A stretch of DNA of 7,963 bases from Methanosarcinales archaeon (GTDB lineage Archaea; Halobacteriota; Methanosarcinia; Methanosarcinales; Methanosarcinaceae): assembly GCA_012329085.1 (NCBI GenBank), contig JAAXQB010000095.1, forward strand, positions 1 to 7,963. The letters are read 5' to 3'. The position numbers and the translations under genes were made by a program. Below are positions 1 to 5,989 of this stretch, one piece after another. The notes under the pieces are model-generated. The model ran no database searches and was not told the origin of the DNA. It was given only the letters and a program-made list of their open reading frames with translations. The first letter of the stretch is position 1, and each line of letters starts with the position of its first letter.

Positions 1-494
1 CGATGCTTGCTTTATATGAGGCATTAAGAGTTGCTAAAACAGGAGTGGTATTAATAGAACCTAATGATGGATACATACCATCGACATTTTTAGAGGCATT
101 ATTCACAAATTTTAAAGATTTTATTAAAAAAATATTAAATAAAAATAACATAAAACATGGTTTTGAACAAAGTGGAAATTATATTTACAGCATCTCAAAA
201 AGAGAAATTGAAAAAGTAGCTCTTGGAATGAATTATAAAATAGTAGCATTCAAAGGCATCGATGATCACTACATAGAAGGAGTTGAATATGAAAAAGCTA
301 CCAAAGATAGTAAATTATTTAAAAAATTAAAAATTGTAATAAGTTTATTTGATTTGTTAACCAAATTAAAATTAAAAAAACCAGGGCTATTAACTGCAAT
401 TGTATTCAAAAAAGAAATAAACTCACATTTGAAAGAAAATCTTTTGTCAGATGGTTATGAAGTAATTGAATTGCCTGAAAATCCTTATATTTAG
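1..494 (+). CDS. SAM-dependent methyltransferase, C-terminal part (5' end outside window)
   Basis: The reading frame is open from the left edge to a TAG at 492-494, giving about 163 residues. The ATG at base 3 is probably internal, because the first visible residues already correspond to the middle of a class I methyltransferase fold. ALYEALRVAKTGVVLIEPND looks like the helix and strand after motif IV, where many O-antigen or methyltransferase-11 type enzymes have 'RVxKxGxxLIEP'. The SAM-binding glycine motif would lie upstream and cannot be seen. The remaining ~140 residues are lysine- and isoleucine-rich with no motif I recognise, ending in ELPENPYI. The likely role is methylation of a sugar or lipid-linked glycan, inferred from the neighbouring glycosyltransferase and GDP-fucose genes. 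A decayed copy of its 3' end lies 300 bases downstream. The methyltransferase assignment is moderately sure; the substrate is unknown. Confidence 0.62.
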   Translation, partial: MLALYEALRVAKTGVVLIEPNDGYIPSTFLEALFTNFKDFIKKILNKNNIKHGFEQSGNYIYSISKREIEKVALGMNYKIVAFKGIDDHYIEGVEYEKATKDSKLFKKLKIVISLFDLLTKLKLKKPGLLTAIVFKKEINSHLKENLLSDGYEVIELPENPYI

Positions 495-528
495 ATTGAA
501 ATCAATTAACATAATCATTTTTTTCATT

Positions 529-553
529 GTATATAACTTATAAAGTTATATAC
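529..553. terminator. Perfect palindrome after the first methyltransferase gene, possible terminator
   Basis: GTATATAACTT (529-539) and AAGTTATATAC (543-553) form an 11-base-pair perfect stem with a three-base ATA loop, 34 bases after the stop codon of the upstream gene. It is AT-rich and has no strong following T-run, so it is not a textbook rho-independent terminator. It could serve as a transcript end or as an mRNA 3' stabiliser. The decayed copy keeps only the left half (TATATAACT near 1194-1202). Confidence 0.35.
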
Positions 554-568
554 TTAACATTCATTAAC

Positions 569-589
569 GATCGTTCGTTCCGAATGATC
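569..589. repeat. Hairpin repeat copy 1 (TTCGTTC core)
   Basis: GATCGTTCG and CGAATGATC pair around a TTC loop, giving nine pairs with one G-T wobble. It is the first of three related hairpins in this gap. They keep the core TTCGTTC(C/T)(G/A)AATG while the outer arms change on both sides so as to stay paired. Confidence 0.55.
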
Positions 590-625
590 TCTCAAAGAGC
601 ATGATGTTCAAAAAAATTTTTAATT

Positions 626-684
626 TCTCGTATTAGTATTATATCAAAAATTGAAAGATGTATCTTAATATTTATAATACGAGA
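626..684. repeat. 10-base perfect inverted repeat with 39-base spacer
   Basis: TCTCGTATTA (626-635) is repeated in inverted form as TAATACGAGA (675-684). The spacer contains a segment (about 644-676) that resembles sequence at about 1213-1250, downstream of the decayed methyltransferase copy. The arms may fold in RNA or mark the ends of a small inserted or deleted block. No function can be assigned. Confidence 0.45.
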
Positions 685-690
685 TAACGC

Positions 691-707
691 ACATTCGTTC
701 TGAATGT
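691..707. repeat. Hairpin repeat copy 2 (TTCGTTC core)
   Basis: ACATTCG and TGAATGT pair around a TTC loop: seven pairs, the innermost a G-T wobble. Core TTCGTTCTGAATG is shared with the copies at 569-589 and 727-747 apart from C/T and G/A differences. The same 13 bases occur inverted at 2348-2360. Confidence 0.55.
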
Positions 708-726
708 ACTTTCCAAACAAGCAAAC

Positions 727-747
727 GCTCGTTCGTTCCAAATGAGC
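727..747. repeat. Hairpin repeat copy 3 (TTCGTTC core)
   Basis: GCTCGTTCG and CAAATGAGC pair around a TTC loop, with one G-T wobble and one C-A mismatch. The outer GCTC/GAGC arm differs from copies 1 and 2 on both sides, so pairing is kept although the bases are not. It ends 46 bases before the decayed methyltransferase copy. Confidence 0.5.
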
Positions 748-793
748 TATTGAAAAATTTCTTTTATTACATAATTTTACAAACCATATAATA

Positions 794-1162
794 TAAAAAA
801 ATATTAAATAAAAATAACATAAAACATGGTTTTGAACAAAGCGGAAATTATATTTACAGCATCTCAAAAAGAGAAATCGAAAAAGTGGCTCTTGGAATGA
901 ATTATGAAATAGTAGCATTCAAAGGCATCGATGATCACTACATAGAAGGAATTAAATATGAAAAAGCCACTAAAAATAACAAATTATTTAAAAAAGTGAA
1001 AATTGTAATAAGTTTATTTAATTTATTAACCAAATTAAAATTAAAAACCTAAGATTGTTAACTGCAATTGTATTCAAAAAAGAAATAAATTCACATCTAA
1101 AAGAGAGCCTTATATCAGATGGTTATGAAATAATTGAATTGCCTGAAAATACATATATTTAA
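794..1162 (+). pseudogene. Truncated, frameshifted duplicate of the methyltransferase 3' end
   Basis: This stretch matches bases 125-494 almost end to end at roughly 90% identity by eye, including the final GAATTGCCTGAAAAT before the stop codon (TAA at 1160-1162 here, TAG in the first copy). It lacks the 5' part of the gene. The strong match begins at an A-run near 794; before that there is only weak resemblance to the first copy. An A-run that has seven A in copy 1 is shorter here, near 1047, for a net loss of one base, and this brings an in-frame TAA into the middle of the domain. There is no plausible start in the matching frame except an internal ATG at 897. It is therefore a dead copy, left by a partial tandem duplication or by recombination between related genes. 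Some homology continues past the stop. Confidence 0.85.
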
Positions 1163-1328
1163 AGTAAAAATATTATCATATAATTGTTTTCATTATATAA
1201 CTATTACTGCCAAAAATTAAAAAATACATCTCAATATTAATATTTATATATAAAATAAATTACTGAAATCTACAAATTATTTTAAGCACTCATACATAAA
1301 ATTAATAACATTTACAAACATTAAAATA

Positions 1329-2285
1329 ATGATTAATATGAATTTCAACTCAAAAATCTACATCCCTGGTCATAGCGGCATGGTAGGCTCAGCCATAAAA
1401 AGAAAACTCGAATCAAAAGGTTACTCTAACATAATAACCCGCACTCATCGTGAACTCGATCTTATAAATCAACAAGCGGTAAATACTTTCTTCAAAGAAA
1501 CACAACCAGAATATATATTCTTATCCGCAGCAAAAGTAGGCGGCATCCTTGCAAATAAAACATATCCTGCCGAATTCATATATGAAAATCTTATGATTGA
1601 GGCAAATGTAATCCATGCCGCATATATCAATGGCATAAAAAAATTACTTTTCCTTGGCTCATCATGTATATACCCAAAACTTGCACCACAGCCACTAAAA
1701 GAAGAATATCTATTAACAAGTGAGCTAGAAAGTACCAATGAAGCATATGCAATAGCAAAAATTATAGGTATAAAGCTTTGTAAATATTATAACCAACAAT
1801 ATAATACAAATTTCATATCAGTAATGCCAACCAACTTATATGGCCCAAATGACAACTTTGATCTCAAAACTTCACATGTTATGCCTGCACTTATACGAAA
1901 ATTCCATGAAGCAAAAATAAATGATATACCACAAGTTACTGTATGGGGCACCGGAACTCCCAAACGCGAATTTTTACATGTAAATGATCTGGCTGATGCA
2001 TGTGTACATCTAATGGAAAACTATCACGCATCAGATATAGGGGAACTTATAAACATAGGTTCTGGAATGGATATTTCTATAAAGGAACTTGCAGAACTCA
2101 TAAAAGACATAATAGATTATGATGGGAACATCATTTACGATTCAACAAAGCCTGATGGAACTCCACAAAAGCTACTTGATGTCACAAAACTTCACAACAT
2201 AGGATGGAAACACAAAATTAATCTAAAAGAAGGAATACAACAAACATATGAATGGTATTTAACATATGAATGTAAAAATCAATAA
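1329..2285 (+). CDS. fcl: GDP-L-fucose synthase
   Basis: This gene encodes the NADPH-dependent 3,5-epimerase/4-reductase that turns GDP-4-keto-6-deoxy-D-mannose into GDP-L-fucose, the cytoplasmic donor for fucosylation. The 318 residues fit the family (about 320). The Rossmann motif GHSGMVG is at residues 14-20. The short-chain-dehydrogenase catalytic set is complete: S111 in GSSCIYP, Y140 and K144 in AYAIAK. C113 and H183 (TSHV) match the epimerisation residues of the E. coli enzyme, all at a constant offset of four. [13 protein letters not shown] (165-177) and [13 protein letters not shown] (206-218) are further signatures. The start could be 1329 or the ATG at 1338; no Shine-Dalgarno site is seen at either. 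Its codons are visibly less AT-rich than those of the next glycosyltransferase. Its usual partner gmd is on the other strand about 5 kb away, rather than adjacent. Confidence 0.97.
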   Translation: MINMNFNSKIYIPGHSGMVGSAIKRKLESKGYSNIITRTHRELDLINQQAVNTFFKETQPEYIFLSAAKVGGILANKTYPAEFIYENLMIEANVIHAAYINGIKKLLFLGSSCIYPKLAPQPLKEEYLLTSELESTNEAYAIAKIIGIKLCKYYNQQYNTNFISVMPTNLYGPNDNFDLKTSHVMPALIRKFHEAKINDIPQVTVWGTGTPKREFLHVNDLADACVHLMENYHASDIGELINIGSGMDISIKELAELIKDIIDYDGNIIYDSTKPDGTPQKLLDVTKLHNIGWKHKINLKEGIQQTYEWYLTYECKNQ

Positions 2286-2347
2286 TATTTTAGAATTCTT
2301 TTGGTGAATAAGAAATTTATAGAATTTATTGGGTGCAAAATAATGCC

Positions 2348-2360
2348 CATTCAGAACGAA
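2348..2360 (-). repeat. Inverted copy of the TTCGTTCTGAATG core
   Basis: CATTCAGAACGAA is the exact reverse complement of the 13-base core of the hairpin at 691-707. The flanks here do not pair, so this copy is a degenerate hairpin or a core-only match. It lies 63 bases after the fcl stop codon. Confidence 0.4.
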
Positions 2361-2422
2361 AAATAAACATTTTTTAAATACCATAAATGAAATATCTGAA
2401 AGAATTTTCAATTTGAGACATG

Positions 2423-2460
2423 TTGCTTAGAGAAAATTTTATTTTCTCTAATGTGAGCAA
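2423..2460. other. Strong hairpin in the fcl downstream gap
   Basis: TTAGAGAAAA (2427-2436) and TTTTCTCTAA (2442-2451) form a perfect ten-pair stem with a TTTTA loop. After a five-base bulge (TGTGA) the stem continues with TTGC (2423-2426) pairing to GCAA (2457-2460). It may end or protect the fcl transcript. There is no U-run right after it, so an intrinsic terminator is not firmly supported. Confidence 0.45.
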
Positions 2461-2643
2461 TCAATATATTTCATCCAAAGTTTCACAAAACACAAAATTA
2501 ACTTTGTTACTTTAAAATAGGAGTAAACAAAAAATATAACATTATATGTATTATTTTTAAATAAGATTTAGATTCAACTACTTTATTTTCTCTATATTAA
2601 AAAGTCTAATTTCCATTCCATAACAACAAACAGTTTAACAACA

Positions 2644-2655
2644 TTTATTAAATAG
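2644..2655 (+). promoter_or_regulatory. TATA-like box for a possible leaderless transcript
   Basis: TTTATTAAATAG is centred about 27 bases before the ATG at 2677, and no Shine-Dalgarno site lies between. In an archaeon this spacing would place transcription start at or next to the start codon. The region is very AT-rich, so chance is a real alternative. Confidence 0.35.
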
Positions 2656-2676
2656 CTTGCACAATAATATATAATA

Positions 2677-3762
2677 ATGGCAAACATCTGTTTTTATATA
2701 AGTGATTATGGATATGGTCATGCATCAAGAGATATTGCAATTATTAGAAAAATTATAAATGAATCTATTGATGTGAAAATTTACATTAAAACAAATCAAA
2801 CATTTCATTTTGTTCAACAATCACTTCCTCAAAAAAATGTTAAAGTAATACAAACAAAAAATGATATCGGAGTTGTTTTTAAAGAAAATAGTGTTATTGT
2901 TGATAGAGATGAAACAAAAAAAATATTAGATAGATGGATAGATTCATGGGATGAATACATACAAAATGAAAAAATGTTTTGTAAAAAACATAAAATCAAT
3001 TTAATTATATCCGATATTGTCCCACAAGCTTTTATTATAGCAAAAAAATTAAATATTTATAGTATTGCAATATCAAATTTTACATGGCATTATATCTTTT
3101 ACAATCTCTTTGGAGATACTTCTGCCAATAGACAAATTGAAGAAGCGTATAATCATGCAAATTTATTATTATCCCTCCCATTTAACGAAAAAATGCAAGT
3201 CTTTAAAAATAAAAAAGAAATAAGCCTCGTGTCTCGTAAAATAACAGTAGATAAAAAAGAGATAAGAAAAAAACATAATATAAAAGACAATGAATTGCTT
3301 GTATATATTGGAATGGGAAAATCATTCAATCCATCTTTTTTAAATAATATGAAACAAATCGATGTGCCAAACATAAAATTTTTAACTTCATCCAATACTA
3401 AACTTCCATTTAAAAATGTTATAAAAATTCCAAATAATGAAACAGAAACACAAAATTATATTGCTGCGTGTGATTTAATAGTGTCAAAAACTGGATATGG
3501 CACAGCATCAGAAGGAATTAGAGCAAAAGTGCCAATGATTTTTCTTAAAAGAGATGGATTTAAAGAAGATGAATTGATTGGAAATAAGGTCAAAGAGTTA
3601 GGCATAGGGCAGTTCATTTCAGAAAAATCATTTTTAAATGGTAATTGGTTAAACGAATTAAATCATTTGGACTCATATACAAAAAGATTTAATAATTTAA
3701 ATAATAGATTTAAAAATAATGGCATTTTAGACATAGTTAATACAATAAAAGAAATAATATAA
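2677..3762 (+). CDS. GT-B glycosyltransferase, MurG/GT28-like
   Basis: The 361-residue protein has the two-domain layout of MurG-like enzymes. The N-terminus ISDYGYGHASRD (8-19) fits the glycine-rich loop that opens GT28-type N-domains. ISDIVPQAFIIAKKL (111-125) is the usual 'D.. ...A...' acceptor-domain strand and helix. VYIGMG (209-214) starts the C-domain. AACDLIVSKTGYGTASEGIR (263-282), followed by VPMIFLKRD and EDELIGNKVKELGIGQ (297-312), matches the nucleotide-sugar binding region where MurG has 'AD.v.sRsGa.t..E....g.P.i..P', with E279 as the probable ribose contact. It probably transfers a sugar from a UDP- or GDP-linked donor to a lipid- or glycan-linked acceptor at the cytoplasmic membrane face. 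There is no transmembrane segment. Donor and acceptor cannot be told. The gene is extremely AT-rich and stands alone between gaps of 391 and 120 bases. Confidence 0.85.
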   Translation: MANICFYISDYGYGHASRDIAIIRKIINESIDVKIYIKTNQTFHFVQQSLPQKNVKVIQTKNDIGVVFKENSVIVDRDETKKILDRWIDSWDEYIQNEKMFCKKHKINLIISDIVPQAFIIAKKLNIYSIAISNFTWHYIFYNLFGDTSANRQIEEAYNHANLLLSLPFNEKMQVFKNKKEISLVSRKITVDKKEIRKKHNIKDNELLVYIGMGKSFNPSFLNNMKQIDVPNIKFLTSSNTKLPFKNVIKIPNNETETQNYIAACDLIVSKTGYGTASEGIRAKVPMIFLKRDGFKEDELIGNKVKELGIGQFISEKSFLNGNWLNELNHLDSYTKRFNNLNNRFKNNGILDIVNTIKEII

Positions 3763-3852
3763 ATTATACATTTTTAAAAACATTCTGAACATTAGCACAC
3801 AATTTATAAAATTATGCACAGAGAGAATTTTTCAATTTATAGAAGATAGTTT

Positions 3853-3862
3853 GAATATATAC
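3853..3862 (+). promoter_or_regulatory. TATA-like box before the GT2 gene
   Basis: GAATATATAC, with TATATA at 3856-3861, is centred about 25 bases before the ATG at 3883, and there is no Shine-Dalgarno site in between. The same arrangement is seen before the gene at 2677, which fits archaeal leaderless initiation. The evidence is positional only. Confidence 0.35.
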
Positions 3863-3882
3863 TTGGATAAGATAAGAAAAAT

Positions 3883-4644
3883 ATGAATCAAAATGATAGA
3901 AATATTAAAGTATCAATTATAACAGTATGTCTAAATAGTGAACAATATTTAGAAAAAACTATCAAGAGTGTTTTGAATCAAACATATCCAAACATTGAAT
4001 ACATTATAATTGATGGTAATTCTACTGATAAAACAATAGAGATTATAAAAAAATACGAAAGTCGCATTACAAAATGGATAAGTGAATCTGATAATGGAAT
4101 ATACGATGCTATGAATAAAGGAATAGCTTTATGCAAAGGTGAAATTATTTATTTTTTGAATTCAGGAGATTATCTATATGCTAACAATATAATTCAAAAG
4201 ATATCCAACGAATTTCTAAATCATGATATAATAGGAGTTTATGGAAATGTAGAATCTATTGATGGTATAGGCAATAAAAAAATTCGTGGAGGTAAAATTT
4301 CATATAATAATCTTTTATATAAAAGACTTTGCCATCAAGCACTTTTTGTTAGAAAAGAATTATTTGACGAATTCGGAACTTTTTCCACATTTTTCAAATT
4401 CTCTTCAGACCACGAATTTATCATCAAATGTATAAAAAAATACAACAATAGATTTATTTACATTGATGATATAATTTCGGTTTACTTGAGCGGAGGGGCA
4501 AGTTGTGTGCAAATGAAAAAAACAAAATTAGAAGATCTTAAAATATTATATTCTAATTATGATTTTATTCGATTTTTATTTGGGGCAATTGTATGTTTTG
4601 CAGTTATAATTAAATATAAACTACCCGGAGTCTCTAAACTTTAA
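3883..4644 (+). CDS. Family 2 glycosyltransferase (GT-A fold, WcaA-like)
   Basis: The 253-residue protein begins with the standard GT2 nucleotide-binding stretch: VSIITVCLNSEQYLEKTIKS (10-29), LNQTYPNIEYIIIDGNSTDK (31-50). It continues with SESDNGIYDAMNKGI (67-81), which is typical of the sub-group with 'D.GIYDAMNKGI'. NSGD (93-96) stands where the metal-binding DxD-like motif lies, and SSDHEF (174-179) probably supplies the catalytic base. HQALFVRKELFDEFGTF (151-167) is also characteristic. A hydrophobic stretch at 231-243 near the C-terminus may anchor it to the membrane. It would add one sugar to a growing repeat unit, donor unknown. It is followed after 12 bases by the GT4 gene, so the two are very likely co-transcribed. 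Confidence 0.92.
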   Translation: MNQNDRNIKVSIITVCLNSEQYLEKTIKSVLNQTYPNIEYIIIDGNSTDKTIEIIKKYESRITKWISESDNGIYDAMNKGIALCKGEIIYFLNSGDYLYANNIIQKISNEFLNHDIIGVYGNVESIDGIGNKKIRGGKISYNNLLYKRLCHQALFVRKELFDEFGTFSTFFKFSSDHEFIIKCIKKYNNRFIYIDDIISVYLSGGASCVQMKKTKLEDLKILYSNYDFIRFLFGAIVCFAVIIKYKLPGVSKL

Positions 4645-4646
4645 TC

Positions 4647-4651
4647 AGGAG
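4647..4651 (+). promoter_or_regulatory. Shine-Dalgarno site for the GT4 gene
   Basis: AGGAG lies five bases before the ATG at 4657, in the 12-base gap after the GT2 stop codon. It fixes the start and indicates internal translation within an operon, unlike the upstream genes, which lack such a site. Confidence 0.75.
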
Positions 4652-4656
4652 AATCA

Positions 4657-5811
4657 ATGAATATTCTTGTCATACCCACTACAGATTGGACAAAGCATCC
4701 AAATCCAAATAGATTGAATTTCATTTTTGATAGGATCGCAGAGAATAATACCGTTCATATATTTGATTTCAAATTAAAAAAATTTGAAGATCAACCCACA
4801 AGGAAAACTAAGTGCCATCTACACAATGCAACAGTTTTCAACTCCACAGATCAATCACTTTATTATTTTTATAATGCAATTCCTCAATTATTCAAATTGC
4901 GAAAAATAATCAAAGAACAGAATATAGACATAATTGTTTCTTCTAATATACTCCCATCATTTATAATTAATTTCATACATGGTAAAGTTCCTATTGTGAT
5001 TGATTATCTTGATCATTTTGAAGAATCAGCTTCTGTATATTATCCAAAATCATTTTTTGGAAAAATTGTTCAAACCGGCGTCCGTTTTCTTGTTCACTTC
5101 AATCTAAAACATGCAAATTCTACAATTACCATAACAAAAGAATTTGAATCTTTTCTGCATTCTGTAGGCGTAAAAGAGGTTTGTGTAATTCCAAATGGTG
5201 TAGATATGGCAGTTTTCAAAATAATTCCAACTGCAGAAGCAAAAAAAAATTTAGGGCTTGCAGACATGCCTATAATCGGATATGTAGGTGCACTTGAATA
5301 TTGGGTTAATCTGGAATCTGTTATAGAAGCTCTTCCTGATTTAAAAGTTACACTATTAATTATAGGTCCAGAACTCTTTACAGATTATGAAGATAGAATT
5401 AAAGACATGGCAAAATCATTTGGAGTGGAGGACAAAATCATCTTTACAGGAAGGGTAGAATATTCCGAACTTTATAAATATATTTGTGCAATGGACATTG
5501 GATTAAATCCTTTAAAATCTGTAAAAAAAAATGATATTACTGTTGGAGGGAAAGTATTTAATTATATGGCATGTGGAAAACCAGTCCTATCAAGTAGAAT
5601 GCGTGCTTTGGAAAATTTATTAGGCGATAATCTATTTTATTACGACGGTGTGTCTTCTTTTAAAGATTGTGCAAATACTATTTTAAATAACTCTATTGAT
5701 GCTGAAAAATATATTTCTGTGGCTTCTAAATTTGATTGGAATTTAATCGCAAGAGAGTATGAATCGTTTCTAAAAAAAGTAATCGAAAAAAATTTATCCA
5801 ATCGTAAATAA
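4657..5811 (+). CDS. Family 4 glycosyltransferase
   Basis: The 384 residues have a GT-B fold with a recognisable GT4 C-domain. The inter-domain signature is VIPNGVD (177-183). GYVGALEYWVNLESVIEAL (208-226) opens the C-domain, and IIFTGRVEYSELYKYICAMD (261-280) is the 'f.G.v....l..ly..aDi' region. GGKVFNYMACGKPVLSS (297-313), followed by E319, is the donor-phosphate and ribose binding region. The N-domain (about 1-170) is less conserved, as usual for acceptor specificity. YDGVSSFKDCANTILNN is the normal tail of such enzymes. It probably adds a hexose or deoxyhexose to the glycan at the cytoplasmic membrane face. A fucosyl or mannosyl donor is possible given fcl and gmd, but this is only inferred from context. 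It is coupled to the preceding GT2 gene by close spacing. Confidence 0.92.
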   Translation: MNILVIPTTDWTKHPNPNRLNFIFDRIAENNTVHIFDFKLKKFEDQPTRKTKCHLHNATVFNSTDQSLYYFYNAIPQLFKLRKIIKEQNIDIIVSSNILPSFIINFIHGKVPIVIDYLDHFEESASVYYPKSFFGKIVQTGVRFLVHFNLKHANSTITITKEFESFLHSVGVKEVCVIPNGVDMAVFKIIPTAEAKKNLGLADMPIIGYVGALEYWVNLESVIEALPDLKVTLLIIGPELFTDYEDRIKDMAKSFGVEDKIIFTGRVEYSELYKYICAMDIGLNPLKSVKKNDITVGGKVFNYMACGKPVLSSRMRALENLLGDNLFYYDGVSSFKDCANTILNNSIDAEKYISVASKFDWNLIAREYESFLKKVIEKNLSNRK

Positions 5812-5875
5812 TAACATGATAGAGTTTATTTCCAAAAATCATATGTTGAAGTTTTTTTGAATATACATGTATAAT

Positions 5876-5984
5876 AGACTTGTTGCATAATAAACCAAAA
5901 TATAATCTTGGCATAGTGATTTATAACTAAAAATCAAAATTTAGTCACCACATATCGAAATATGAGTTAATACGCAACAAGTCT
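5876..5984. mobile_element. 109-base inverted-end element, MITE-like or insertion-sequence remnant
   Basis: AGACTTGTTGC (5876-5886) and GCAACAAGTCT (5974-5984) are perfect 11-base inverted ends. Inside them the match continues imperfectly (GCATAATAAACC against GCGTATTAACTC). The bases AAT adjoin both ends and could be a short target duplication, though in such AT-rich DNA this is weak. TGTTGCATAA-type ends are common among small IS families, so a miniature derivative or solo remnant is plausible. There is no room for a transposase. It sits between two convergent genes and its right end is five bases from the stop codon of the minus-strand methyltransferase, so its stem could also serve as a two-way terminator. 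Confidence 0.55.
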
Positions 5985-5989
5985 AATAT

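Larger units (their letters stand above)
2286..2676. other. 391-base intergenic region between fcl and the GT28-like gene
   Basis: No open frame of note is present on either strand. The stretch contains an inverted TTCGTTCTGAATG core (2348-2360), a strong hairpin (2423-2460), a 13-base direct repeat TTTATTTTCTCTA (2438-2450 and 2582-2594), and a TATA-like box just before the next gene. No clear terminator for fcl could be found. Confidence 0.6.

Noticed and set aside
569..747. CRISPR-like array
   Set aside because: The three related units are irregularly spaced (starts at 569, 691 and 727), their outer bases differ, there are no regular spacers and no cas genes are in the window.
592..918. 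Minus-strand open frame of 108 codons
   Set aside because: It overlaps the hairpin repeats and the decayed methyltransferase copy, is full of Phe, Cys and Leu as expected of the complement of A-rich DNA, and has no recognisable motif.
5726..5914. Minus-strand open frame of 62 codons across the GT4 3' end and the inverted-end element
   Set aside because: It overlaps a well-supported gene and the element boundary, and it has no ribosome binding site I can see. Only the short KKLQHM match is of interest and is reported separately.
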